The notes beneath the pieces were generated by a model. The model had not been told where the DNA came from and searched no databases. It saw only the letters and a program-made list of their open reading frames with translations. From Butyrivibrio sp. (GTDB lineage: Bacteria > Bacillota > Clostridia > Lachnospirales > Lachnospiraceae), in contig JAFPVA010000302.1 of the NCBI GenBank assembly GCA_017413105.1, forward strand, positions 1 through 64,000: a DNA stretch of 64,000 bases. The letters are read 5' to 3'. The position numbers and the translations under genes were made by a program. Of the stretch, positions 42,821-51,499 are shown piece after piece. How positions within the stretch are numbered: the first letter of the stretch is position 1; the number at the start of each line of letters is the position of its first letter.

Positions 42821-42873
42821 AACAAAGCACCGTTTTTTCTATCATAATTATCTAAGGAGATTATTATGCCTTA

Positions 42874-45822
42874 TTAGTTCTGTGCGTTGGCAGCTGCTGC
42901 CTCTTTTTCCCTGTTCTTCTTAAAGTTCTTGCAGAAGATAGTCATAAGGCAGATCATAAGTGCTGCAAAGATAACGTCACAAACGATCATAAGAACCTTC
43001 CATGAAGCCATACCTGTCTTAAGGTTCTCAGGAGCATAAGCACGGCTGTTTACTACAGTGTAAAGAATGTTCTTTGTAGCATCGCGCATTGCCTGCTGAG
43101 CGCCGTTTGTATCTCTGAACTGTACGTTGTTGGTCTGTGTAGGATAGTTTACAAGCATACAGTCTGTACCGTTTCTGATAGCCTGGTCAGATGACATGTA
43201 GCCATATACTCCGAAGTAGTCAGTAAGAACGAAGCCATTGAAGCCCCACTCATCACGAAGAACTGTCTTAAGGAGGGAAGCACTACCACCTGCCCAACGG
43301 TTACCAATGTAGTTGAAGGAAGACATAACTGCTGTCATCTCAACGTTCTTTACACAGATTTCGAAAGGCTTAAGGTAAAGCTCACGCATAGCCTGCTCGT
43401 TAGTCCATGTGCAGAGCATGTCGCATCTGTTGCCTTCCTGATCGTTAAGAGCAAAGTGCTTAACGTAAGCATAAACTCCGTTAGCCCATGAGCCCTTTGT
43501 TGCCTCAGAAGCGATCTTTCCTGAAAGAACACCGTCCTCTGAATAGTACTCGAAGTTACGTCCTGCGAATGCTGTTCTGTGGATGTTCATTGCCGGAGCA
43601 TACCATCCTGATACATCCATCTCGTTAGCCATCTTTCCGATGTAATCACCGAAAGAATAAGCAAGATCCTTGTTGAATGTAGCAGCAATTGTAACACCTA
43701 CAGGGAATCCAAGAGATCCAACACCTGTAAAGTTGTTGTTGATTGAAGCAGGTCCATCACAGTCGTTTGTACGAACCTTCTCGATTGAATCAACTGAATT
43801 TGTCTGATATCCACCAAGTGAAATAAGAGCGTTCATATCATCAAGAGTCATTGAGTTAAGAAGCTCATCCCACTTTGCATCGTCTTTAGCAACGCCACGA
43901 AGGTCCTTGAGCTTCAGGCTTGATGTAGCGCCTGTTGTAACTGCTGCAGCACCAGCATCCTCATCAGCTGCTGTAGCTTCTGCTGTAAGGTAGTTGCTTA
44001 TGTTATAGAATGTAGCCTTAGCATCAGCTGCCATCTCGTAGCTTGCAGGAGCCTTTGTAGCTGAAGCGTAGTTAGCAAATCCATCTGCTCTTGAGAGGTA
44101 CTCAAGACCACCGTTTGCATAATCAAATGCGTTAGTAGCTGTGATCTTATCACTGCTTCTCTTGTTGGTTCCGTCATAAGTAACTGTTGTTCCAACTGAG
44201 TATGTCTTTGAATCGATTACATTGTGAGAATCCTTGTTAATAGAAATCTCGTAGTCACCAGCTTCAAGAACATAAGCCTTTGCGTGCTGATCATCATAAG
44301 AAGCCATATCTTCTACTGCAAAAGAGATTGTGATAGTCTCTGATGCGCCCGGCTCAAGCTTTGATGTCTTAGCAAACTCTACAAGGTTAGCTGAAGCCTT
44401 CTCGATTCCACCGTTCTCATAAGGAGGATTGTAATAAACTTCTACAACATCCTTACCTGCAACTGAACCTGTATTAGTAACTGTTACGTCGAAAGTGATC
44501 TGTCCATTTGACTCAGTAATGTCGCCCATTGTCTGCTCAAATGTTGTGTATGAAAGTCCATATCCGAAAGGATACTGAACTACATCGTCATAATTGATGA
44601 GACCTTCAACTGCTGCTGTCTCATAGAACTTGTATCCAACATAGATGCCTTCTACATAGTTTACAAAGCTTACGTCAGCTCTGGACTCAGCGCCTGTCAT
44701 GAAGCTTGTCGAAATATATGCAAACTCATCCATGTTTGTATAGTTGAAATCACCAAAGTTGTTCCACCAAGGTGTCTGTGTAAGGTCATAAACATAAGTG
44801 TCGATTGTCTTACCTGAAGGGTTAACTTCACCGGCAACGATCTCACCAAGAGCCTTCATACCAACGTGACCCATTCCTGCTGCCCAGAGAACTGACTTGA
44901 TCTGTGGGTGATCTTTTACAAAGCCAAGCTCAAAAGCATTTGCGCCGTTGTAAACAAGGATAACCTTGTCAAAGTTAGCACATACGAGGTCGATCATCTC
45001 TTCCTCTCTGTTTGTAAGTTCGAGATAGTGATCTCCGTTGTCCCAGTCATTGCCCTCGTTAAGAGTGTCATCATATACACCAGCTGTGTAGGTTGTTCCA
45101 TCCTGATATGTTCCATTGATCATACCAACCATATCGTTTGGAAGATCGGCACCCTCACCACCAGAACGTGAGATAACAATCATAGCTGTATCTGAGTATG
45201 CCTTTGCGTTTGAAATAAGTGAATCTGTATAAAGACTTACATTTGGTTCCGGAAGTGTCCAGTCCTGAGCCCACATACCAACTTCAGGTCTGTCTGCCTT
45301 GTAGTCGGTATAGAACTTTGTAAGCTCTGAGTTAGTCTCAATTCCTGCTGAAGCAAGAGACTGTAAAATATCAATAGTAGCATAAGCTGAGTTAAGTGCT
45401 CCTGAACCTGCTCCACCAAGAATTGGATTTGTTGAAGCCCATCCAAAAACGTTAAGCTTGCTTCCTGAAGCTACAGGAAGTGTGTTTCCATCATTTTCAA
45501 GAAGTACGATGCCTTCTCTTGCGATGTCCTGTGCAAGCACTGTAGCCTCATCAGATGTAGATTTGCTGATGGTGCCCTTTCCGCTTACAAGATCAAGCAT
45601 TGTGCTCATAGGTCCTGTCAGGATCATATTCACACAAACAACAATACCTGTCAGCATAGCAACAAGTGCTGTGCCTCTTACAAGTTTCTTAGTTGACTTC
45701 TTGAGCTTCATAACTGCGATCATGATAAGAAGCGCAACCGCAACTATGATTCCAATAGCTATCAAATAAGACTTGATTGATGTGATGACGTTCAAAACGT
45801 CACTCATGTTGATAGATAACAT
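42874..45822 (-). CDS. GH3 beta-glucosidase, domain-permuted, membrane-anchored at both ends
   Basis: 982 residues. TMs are at about 16-38 and 50-70, and again at about 940-963. The ectodomain has the reversed order: sandwich domain first (EGIVLLENDGNTLPV, then FGYGLSYTTFEQT), FnIII-like, then the barrel with APAMNIHRTAFAGRNFEYYS, VKHFALNDQEGNRCD and the nucleophile Asp in NGFVLTDYFGVYG. A GGGAGG site lies 7 nt before the ATG. It is likely co-transcribed with the cytoplasmic GH3 downstream, separated by a stable hairpin. Relative to the 24321 gene it has an N-terminal double TM instead of a cleavable signal peptide. The same architecture without its middle is seen in the remnant at 22009. Confidence 0.9.
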   Translation of the reverse strand: MLSINMSDVLNVITSIKSYLIAIGIIVAVALLIMIAVMKLKKSTKKLVRGTALVAMLTGIVVCVNMILTGPMSTMLDLVSGKGTISKSTSDEATVLAQDIAREGIVLLENDGNTLPVASGSKLNVFGWASTNPILGGAGSGALNSAYATIDILQSLASAGIETNSELTKFYTDYKADRPEVGMWAQDWTLPEPNVSLYTDSLISNAKAYSDTAMIVISRSGGEGADLPNDMVGMINGTYQDGTTYTAGVYDDTLNEGNDWDNGDHYLELTNREEEMIDLVCANFDKVILVYNGANAFELGFVKDHPQIKSVLWAAGMGHVGMKALGEIVAGEVNPSGKTIDTYVYDLTQTPWWNNFGDFNYTNMDEFAYISTSFMTGAESRADVSFVNYVEGIYVGYKFYETAAVEGLINYDDVVQYPFGYGLSYTTFEQTMGDITESNGQITFDVTVTNTGSVAGKDVVEVYYNPPYENGGIEKASANLVEFAKTSKLEPGASETITISFAVEDMASYDDQHAKAYVLEAGDYEISINKDSHNVIDSKTYSVGTTVTYDGTNKRSSDKITATNAFDYANGGLEYLSRADGFANYASATKAPASYEMAADAKATFYNISNYLTAEATAADEDAGAAAVTTGATSSLKLKDLRGVAKDDAKWDELLNSMTLDDMNALISLGGYQTNSVDSIEKVRTNDCDGPASINNNFTGVGSLGFPVGVTIAATFNKDLAYSFGDYIGKMANEMDVSGWYAPAMNIHRTAFAGRNFEYYSEDGVLSGKIASEATKGSWANGVYAYVKHFALNDQEGNRCDMLCTWTNEQAMRELYLKPFEICVKNVEMTAVMSSFNYIGNRWAGGSASLLKTVLRDEWGFNGFVLTDYFGVYGYMSSDQAIRNGTDCMLVNYPTQTNNVQFRDTNGAQQAMRDATKNILYTVVNSRAYAPENLKTGMASWKVLMIVCDVIFAALMICLMTIFCKNFKKNREKEAAAANAQN

Positions 45823-45940
45823 AGATAAACCTCCCTTTTATTTTTACCTGTGACTTGGTCAGGGTCACGGCATTAGTTTTTCTGCCCACACATTTGCACC
45901 GTGCGCAGTGGCAGATCTTACATAAATACTCTACCACGCA

Positions 45941-45983
45941 AAAAAAAATCGTGCCGTTCTTGTCACAAACGGTACGATTTTTG
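45941..45983. terminator. Strong bidirectional terminator
   Basis: AAAAATCGTGCCGTT (45944-45958) pairs with AACGGTACGATTTTT (45968-45982), 15 bp with one G-T wobble and a 9-nt loop. On the minus strand eight T follow, so it can end the LytTR-GHKL-GGDEF operon. Confidence 0.8.
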
Positions 45984-45999
45984 TCATGAAATGTATGAG

Positions 46000-46212
46000 T
46001 TCTTAGATGAAATTTCAGAAATCCGCACTTGCTACGGATTTCGTGAGAACTTGATTCAGGTGGCAAACAAGCCCTTCGACGTAAGTCGACTGGAATTGGC
46101 TTGTTTGCTGATATCTTGAATGTTTCATTCAAGATATCATGACTTCTTAGATGAAATTTCAGAAATCCGCACTTGCTGCGGATTTCGTGAGAACTTGATT
46201 CAGGTGGCAAAC
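46000..46212. repeat. 69-bp direct repeats flanking nested inverted repeats
   Basis: Copies at 46000-46068 and 46144-46212 differ at one base and are 144 bp apart. Each contains an 8-bp stem (GAAATCCG / CGGATTTC). Between them are AAACAAGCC / GGCTTGTTT (46065-46073 with 46098-46106) and a 14-bp perfect stem TGATATCTTGAATG / CATTCAAGATATCA (46109-46122 with 46126-46139). Confidence 0.85.
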
Positions 46213-46215
46213 GTT

Positions 46216-47343
46216 TTAGCGTTCAGCGTGTTTCAGCTTCTTTTCCTCATACATATTGTTATCCATCTTCCTAAAGAAGCTGTCTATGTTATCCTTGTCA
46301 TAATCATAAAGTGTATAGCCAATAGAAAGCGAAAGTTCATACTGACGGCATTCATTTTCATTGAAAACCTTAAGTTCATTTCTTATGTTCTCTACAATCT
46401 TCCGAAGTTCCTCATCAGAAGCATCCTTCATAAGAACTATAAACTCGTCACCGGCAAAACGGATAAGTATAGAGGTATCAGGCTTACTAAAGAGGATTAC
46501 TCGTGCAACATCGATAAGTGCCTCATCTCCCACATGATGTCCAAAGGTATCATTGATAACCTTAAAGTAGTCCACATCCACCATGATACCGCCAAGTTTG
46601 CTATCGGCATTCTTGGAATATTTTTCCAATACATAATCAAGATACGCCCTGTTATACTGGCCGGTAAGGGTGTCCTGATAGGAAAACTCGTTCTGCATTG
46701 CCATATAAATAGAAGTAATACCAACAGCACAGGAAACCCAGATAAGAGAAACCCCGTAGAATACGATCTGCAGAATCGATCCCAAAATAATTGGACCCAG
46801 CATCAAAAAGATCGGGAAAAAACTGACTTTGTCATAACGACTTTCATACCTTTTGAGGATTATGACGCTGTATAGCATATAGAAAGCCTCAACCAGATAA
46901 AACGCATAACTAAGTGGCAGTCTGTGATATACATTATTAGAATCTATAACGTAAATAAGAGGGATAAAAAGATTAAGAACTGTGATTACAACCAGTATTG
47001 CCCCTGGAAGCGCCGCATATTTGTAAATTCTTTTTATTCTTGCTCTGCTGCTGTATAGCTTAAGATCAGTGTAGATGCACCAGGCCACGGCAAAAACAGG
47101 ATTTGCTATAAAGCAATAGGTGTTACCGGCATGATTAATAAGCCTCATGAGAAATCCTGCTTTTCCATCGCTGTAAAACACAAGAAAATCCACTACGCAG
47201 GCAACAGCGGACAAAATCGCGATTATTGAAAAAATCTTAAATTCATCCCTTGGAGCAGATCTTCGTATCCTGCTGCTCACAAGCATTGCTATTATGAGGA
47301 CAAGTCCCACATAATCAGCAACCGCAATGGCAAGAAGATTCAT
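46216..47343 (-). CDS. Membrane-bound diguanylate cyclase (GGDEF)
   Basis: 375 residues. Six or more TMs fill residues about 1-200. The GGDEF domain (about 205-370) begins at QDTLTGQYNRAYLDYVLEKY, has metal-binding Asp in GGIMVDVDYFKVINDTFGHHVGDEAL, and the active-site loop RFAGDEF. AGDEF instead of GGDEF is a variant found in active cyclases. No RxxD-type inhibitory site is obvious upstream of the motif. It makes cyclic di-GMP from GTP. It is the third gene after a LytTR regulator and GHKL kinase; the 4-bp overlap with the kinase gene indicates coupled production. Confidence 0.92.
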   Translation of the reverse strand: MNLLAIAVADYVGLVLIIAMLVSSRIRRSAPRDEFKIFSIIAILSAVACVVDFLVFYSDGKAGFLMRLINHAGNTYCFIANPVFAVAWCIYTDLKLYSSRARIKRIYKYAALPGAILVVITVLNLFIPLIYVIDSNNVYHRLPLSYAFYLVEAFYMLYSVIILKRYESRYDKVSFFPIFLMLGPIILGSILQIVFYGVSLIWVSCAVGITSIYMAMQNEFSYQDTLTGQYNRAYLDYVLEKYSKNADSKLGGIMVDVDYFKVINDTFGHHVGDEALIDVARVILFSKPDTSILIRFAGDEFIVLMKDASDEELRKIVENIRNELKVFNENECRQYELSLSIGYTLYDYDKDNIDSFFRKMDNNMYEEKKLKHAER

Positions 47344-48650
47344 TTAAGGCCTCCTTGTGGAATAAGCATCTTAAGCTCAAACCAGTTGTCCTTAAGGTCA
47401 AAAGTAAGTGTCCCGTGATATTTTTCGACAGTATATCTTATACTCTTTAATCCAAAGCCATGATCTGCCTTATCTGCCTTGGTGGTGACAGGATAACCGT
47501 TTTTCATGGTGATATGATTCTCGCAGTAATTATTTATCTGTATGAGAACAAAATTCTTTTTCTGAGAAATGGTCAGATGGATAAGTCTCTTTTCCGGATC
47601 CTCGATCATTGTAACGCTCTCAATGGCGTTATCCAGTGAATTACCAAAAATCGTACATATATCCGCCACATGCATAAAATCAAGGATATCACCATCTGCA
47701 ACACAGGTAATCTTGATGTTGTTGGCTCTGCAGTTCATCATCTTACCGGCGATCAGCGTATCCAAAACGCTGTTTCCCGTCTCAAGCTCAGGACTATAGG
47801 ACTCAAGTTCCTGCTCAAGAGAATCAATCCATTTTTTCCTCTCCTCATCGCTCATTTCAGCCCGCAGCCCTGCAATCTGATGCTTAAGGTCATGATATTT
47901 CATATTGATGACATCAAATGTAGTCTGGTAATTCCTGTATTTATCATACTGGGCCTTTAGCATGGAGTGGATATTTCTCAGCTCTTTTTCCGCAAGAAGC
48001 TCACAGATACGGCTCTGATAAACATAGAGAATCATGATGCCCGCAATATCTACCAGCGTCCTTACGTAAAAGATATCTGCTGCAAGCCCTGCAGAAAAGG
48101 GCGTATTGGAAAAGACAAAGCTCAAATTACTAAAGGCAAAAACAAACACGGCTATAAGAACCGCAGCCCACAGCTCATGGGTATTTATCTCAAGCTGAAA
48201 AACTCCTCTTGTAATGGATACTTCCATGTAATGTGCCCATGTAAAAACAAGACCGTATACAGCAAGAAGTATCAGCACCTGAATAACGATGGAATTAGTC
48301 CTGCTACCAAAAAAGCAGGCAAGCTGCCATTCCAGTGAAGCCGCCAGTTCTGCCAAAAGAAAAGCCCTTGCACAGTAATAACCAATAACATTTCTGGTGT
48401 CGTCGCAGGTAAATCGCATATAGGCATACATGAAGCCTACAGCTATAAGCATACAGGGAATCCAGAAAGCAACAGGAAGTCCCTTTGTAAGCACAAGAAA
48501 CATACTCTGAACGATAAGGGCTAGAATAGATGTCAGGATAAAATCCTCATTTTTTACCCTTCTCTTCAAAACTATGCAGTAAGTAAGGCAAGCCAGCCAC
48601 TCTGCTATTGCAGTATATATTCTTGGAATGTCCTGATAAACAGTATTCAT
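47340..48650 (-). CDS. GHKL sensor histidine kinase (AgrC-like)
   Basis: 436 residues. About six TMs in residues 1-215, a coiled linker, the phospho-acceptor His in NMKYHDLKHQIAGLRAE (about 254), N box TIFGNSLDNAIESV, G box DHGFGLKSIRYTVEKYHG. The class is the same as the kinase at 31953. It has its LytTR partner 13 bp upstream and the diguanylate cyclase overlapping downstream, so the circuit links a membrane-sensed cue to cyclic di-GMP. The multi-TM sensor is the kind that senses peptides or hydrophobic ligands; the ligand cannot be read from sequence. Confidence 0.92.
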   Translation of the reverse strand: MNTVYQDIPRIYTAIAEWLACLTYCIVLKRRVKNEDFILTSILALIVQSMFLVLTKGLPVAFWIPCMLIAVGFMYAYMRFTCDDTRNVIGYYCARAFLLAELAASLEWQLACFFGSRTNSIVIQVLILLAVYGLVFTWAHYMEVSITRGVFQLEINTHELWAAVLIAVFVFAFSNLSFVFSNTPFSAGLAADIFYVRTLVDIAGIMILYVYQSRICELLAEKELRNIHSMLKAQYDKYRNYQTTFDVINMKYHDLKHQIAGLRAEMSDEERKKWIDSLEQELESYSPELETGNSVLDTLIAGKMMNCRANNIKITCVADGDILDFMHVADICTIFGNSLDNAIESVTMIEDPEKRLIHLTISQKKNFVLIQINNYCENHITMKNGYPVTTKADKADHGFGLKSIRYTVEKYHGTLTFDLKDNWFELKMLIPQGGLK

Positions 48651-48663
48651 CCTAACCGCCTAC

Positions 48664-49371
48664 TCATGAAAAAGCTGCCATATAATCAGTAAGTGCTGTC
48701 ATAAAATCATTCTTGCGGGATCTGCTGATAAGGAGCTGTTTGCCTGCAATAAGGCAGCTTCCATTCTCAACACCATCCACATATTTAAGATTAACAAGGT
48801 ACCCCTTGTTGCTTCTGAAAAAATTGTACTTGGAAAGCTGTTCCTCAAAGTCCTTTAATTTGGCTCTTACACTGAACTCGCCCCCGGTTGTATAGAAATT
48901 CAGGTTGTGACCTTCGCTTTCTATATAAAAGATATTGTCTATATCAAGTTTTTTTACCCCGGCGGACATCTCTATTGAGATTATCTTAGCGCTGCCCTTT
49001 TTCATCCTGCCGATGGCCCTGCCAAGCTTCTGGGAAAAGGCGAAGTAGCTTACAGGCTTAAGCACATAGTCCAGAGCGTCCACCTGATATCCTCTGATGG
49101 CATAATTGGTCATGTTGGTAATAAACATGATGACCACTTCCTGATCCAGCCTTCTTATCTCCTCTGCTGCGGTCATACCATCCATGAGCTTCATCTCAAT
49201 GTCCATGAGGATGATGTCAAACTGTCCCCTATAGCCATTGGTAATCTCATCGCCATCGGTGAATCTGGTTATCTTAAAATAATTCCCGCTTTCAGCCTGA
49301 TAACGATTTACAAACTCCACCAATTGACTTGCATATGAATCTTCATCTTCTACAATTGCTAGTTCAATCAT
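48664..49371 (-). CDS. LytTR-family response regulator
   Basis: 235 residues. Receiver: AIVEDEDSYA acidic pair, phospho-Asp in DIILMDIEMKLMDGMTA (about 56), Lys in DYVLKPVSYF. LytTR domain from about 135: NIFYIESEGHNLNFYTTGGE, then FRSNKGYLVNLKYVDGVENG and ISRSRKNDFM. First gene of the operon with the kinase and the diguanylate cyclase. The Shine-Dalgarno is weak (GAGAAAG). Its targets are unknown, and no clear pair of LytTR boxes is visible in the 23-bp gap upstream, so the operon promoter may lie inside or above the DUF4317 gene. Confidence 0.92.
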   Translation of the reverse strand: MIELAIVEDEDSYASQLVEFVNRYQAESGNYFKITRFTDGDEITNGYRGQFDIILMDIEMKLMDGMTAAEEIRRLDQEVVIMFITNMTNYAIRGYQVDALDYVLKPVSYFAFSQKLGRAIGRMKKGSAKIISIEMSAGVKKLDIDNIFYIESEGHNLNFYTTGGEFSVRAKLKDFEEQLSKYNFFRSNKGYLVNLKYVDGVENGSCLIAGKQLLISRSRKNDFMTALTDYMAAFS

Positions 49372-49394
49372 GGGTCACTTTCTCACGCTGTGTT

Positions 49395-50531
49395 TTACTT
49401 GTTCATGAAGGTTCTTACATTGATACCGTTGACTTCAATGTGGTCGTCAACAGCAATCACAAGACACTGTCTTCCGTCAACTATACGGGATTCCACAAGA
49501 TCTGTGCGATCAGGCTTTACCTTGATCACAACATCAGGAGTCTCAATGTCAAATTTCTTGGTGTTTGCTATGTTGCTGGCAAGAAGCGGATAGTCCTCAT
49601 TACCCGCACATTTTGTGTAGTTCTCTTCAAAATAATTAAGTCTCTCCTCAGATACACCGCTGTCCTGAAGAAGCTGCTTAACATCGTTTTTGCTAAGTTC
49701 TAAAGGCTCAGGATCATCCTCGTGATCCTCTATCATCTGATTTAAGTTGTCATGAACATTTTTCATTATGTCATAATCGGCATCATCTCCAATGGTGTTC
49801 TGCACAACTGCATCGAAAATATCCTTCTGCTCAGGCGCTGAGATAGGTGCTGTGCCACCAAACATAGCCTCCACAAACTCAGGCTGAAGGTCATCAGGCT
49901 TCTTTGTGAAATAGAGCATGTTGTGGATATCTGTATCTCTCTCGATAAATGCAGGGAAAAGAAATCCCTTGGAAGGTCCCTCTACTATCCAGTCTCTGAA
50001 CCTCTCCTCGATTGTATTCGTGGACTCGTTGTAACCAAGTCCTGCTTTTGACAGCTTTACAGGGCAGATACTGCAGAGGATGTAGTCATATATCTTTTCC
50101 GATGCATCCTCCATCTCGATGCCATCCCTTGTAATTCCGGGAATATCATATACGGCATGAACCACTATAATATAGTAATTTTCCCCGTTTATATAATTTG
50201 CGATGATCTTGTCATAGAACTCATCTAAGAGCTCGTCATCCTCAAGTTTGGAATTTCTCAAAGTTAAAAGAAAGTCCTGAGTACCCCCTGGCTTTTCCTG
50301 GTCAAGAGGGAACTCAAGACTGATAAGGTTCTTGCCAAAGGTACCTGCAAGGGTATGTTGAAAAATATCCAGATACTTAAACATCTCCTCTTCCGGGAGC
50401 TGTCCGAAGGCTTTTCTGAAGGTAAGTCTCTTGTTCTTCTCATGATCAACATAGCATCCGCATATGTGATCAATAGTACACCTGTCCGGTGTAAACTGCT
50501 TCTTAATTTCAAGTGTTTCCGCTTTATTCAT
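49395..50531 (-). CDS. DUF4317 family protein
   Basis: 378 residues, no signal or TM. The N-terminus KKQFTPDRCTIDHICGCYVD and the conserved HAVYDIPGITRDGIEMEDASE block (about 140-160) match DUF4317, a Clostridia family of unknown function. The C-terminal third has an acidic helical segment (MIEDHEDDPEPLELSKNDVK) and ends IEVNGINVRTFMNK. It is 10 bp downstream of the CheC-like gene and probably co-transcribed with it. I do not assign a function. Confidence 0.85.
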   Translation of the reverse strand: MNKAETLEIKKQFTPDRCTIDHICGCYVDHEKNKRLTFRKAFGQLPEEEMFKYLDIFQHTLAGTFGKNLISLEFPLDQEKPGGTQDFLLTLRNSKLEDDELLDEFYDKIIANYINGENYYIIVVHAVYDIPGITRDGIEMEDASEKIYDYILCSICPVKLSKAGLGYNESTNTIEERFRDWIVEGPSKGFLFPAFIERDTDIHNMLYFTKKPDDLQPEFVEAMFGGTAPISAPEQKDIFDAVVQNTIGDDADYDIMKNVHDNLNQMIEDHEDDPEPLELSKNDVKQLLQDSGVSEERLNYFEENYTKCAGNEDYPLLASNIANTKKFDIETPDVVIKVKPDRTDLVESRIVDGRQCLVIAVDDHIEVNGINVRTFMNK

Positions 50532-50540
50532 TTTTGTTTT

Positions 50541-51146
50541 TTACTTCCCTTTATCCATAAATTTGTCGCACATATCCTTTGCGAACTGCACAGGATACAG
50601 CTGGACCATAATGGAATCGATAAGGTCCCCTATGGTCATTCTAAAAGCTATTTTAACAAATTTATCGTAGGTTGTATCAAACATTTTTTCAAAAACTTTG
50701 ATGCTCTCAACGTCAATCTGATTAACTACAGGAGTACTGATATCTGTAGCTACTCCAAGCATTGAAGAAAGTGACGTAGCACTTGTTCCCATCATCTGAT
50801 TCATAGCCTCAGATGCTGCAGAAAGATGAAGTTCCGAAATCTCTCCGGAAGTATTGGTGCCATCTCCGCCCATCATCAGATCAGTCATAACCTCTACATC
50901 ATGCTCTTTAAGGACCAAAACATTGTTCCCCTCAAGGCCCTTTACATAATGGATCTGCACGAAAATACAGGTCTTTTCATAGTCATCAAGGGCTTCACTT
51001 CTCTTTATGACTTTAACATTGGGAGTAGTGATATCTACTTTTCTGTTAACCATCATACTAAGAGTGGTCGCAGAATTTCCCATGCTAATATTTGCGATTT
51101 CACCGAGAATATCAACCTGTTCATTAGTTAAAAATAATTCTTCCAA
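50541..51146 (-). CDS. CheC/FliY-like phosphatase-family protein, stand-alone
   Basis: 201 residues. Two CheC-type repeats: DILGEIANISMGNSATTLS (about residues 13-31) and SELHLSAASEAMNQMMGTSATSLSSML (about 105-131), each with the E....N.....A..LS pattern, where the Glu and Asn are the CheY-phosphate phosphatase residues. I favour a TTG start at 51146, since GGAGGTG is spaced 6 nt from it; the ATG at 51161 overlaps that site and would add five residues. CheC-type proteins dephosphorylate receiver domains. No chemotaxis or flagellar genes are nearby, so the partner receiver is unknown. Confidence 0.82.
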   Translation of the reverse strand: MEELFLTNEQVDILGEIANISMGNSATTLSMMVNRKVDITTPNVKVIKRSEALDDYEKTCIFVQIHYVKGLEGNNVLVLKEHDVEVMTDLMMGGDGTNTSGEISELHLSAASEAMNQMMGTSATSLSSMLGVATDISTPVVNQIDVESIKVFEKMFDTTYDKFVKIAFRMTIGDLIDSIMVQLYPVQFAKDMCDKFMDKGK

Positions 51147-51161
51147 GATCAGCACCTCCAT

Positions 51162-51499
51162 TGTGAAATGTGTGAAAACCCTAATAACATTTTAGATTAT
51201 TTATTTCAATATTGCAAAGGAGATTCACGCTTATAAGTAAAGCTTTATACAATTTTAAGATTATTTTTACGTGATGGGATATATCTTCGTTTGCTTCTCT
51301 TTTTTGATCACGTTTGATTACATGGTATTAATTTGTGATTATTTTATAAATAATTGATTGATTGTTTGTGATTATTTATGATTGTATATGATTATTTTCT
51401 GTGCTACTATCAAGATGTATGAAACGGTAATTATCTTGCAAATTCGGGTAAATACCCATTTTATTAAAGAAAAAATCACAAATAATCATCGGGGGTTCT
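51162..51499 (+). promoter_or_regulatory. Intergenic region with fru promoter and candidate FruR operators
   Basis: 338 bp between the divergent CheC-like and fruR genes. TTGTAT (51382-51387), 17 bp, TACTAT (51405-51410) form a fair promoter for fruR. TGATTATTT-type direct repeats occur at about 51335-51343, 51368-51376 and 51388-51396, with an inverted copy (AATCACAAATAATCATC) at 51474-51490 just before the ribosome-binding site. The copies overlap and flank the promoter, as expected for DeoR-family operators. The rest is plain AT-rich sequence. Confidence 0.55.

Larger units (their letters stand above)
45823..46215. other. Repeat-rich intergenic region
   Basis: 393 bp with no convincing gene. 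From left to right: the promoter side of the anchored GH3, a 15-bp terminator hairpin (45944-45982), then a block of direct repeats and nested hairpins (46000-46212). Reading frames through it encode only repeats of the repeated DNA and look non-coding. Confidence 0.7.

Noticed and set aside
45800..46210. 136-codon minus-strand frame
   Set aside because: It is a translation of the 69-bp direct repeats and terminator; the same peptide appears twice and no start signal is present.
46216..47343. Diguanylate cyclase considered degenerate because the motif is AGDEF
   Set aside because: AGDEF is found in active cyclases and the other catalytic residues are intact.
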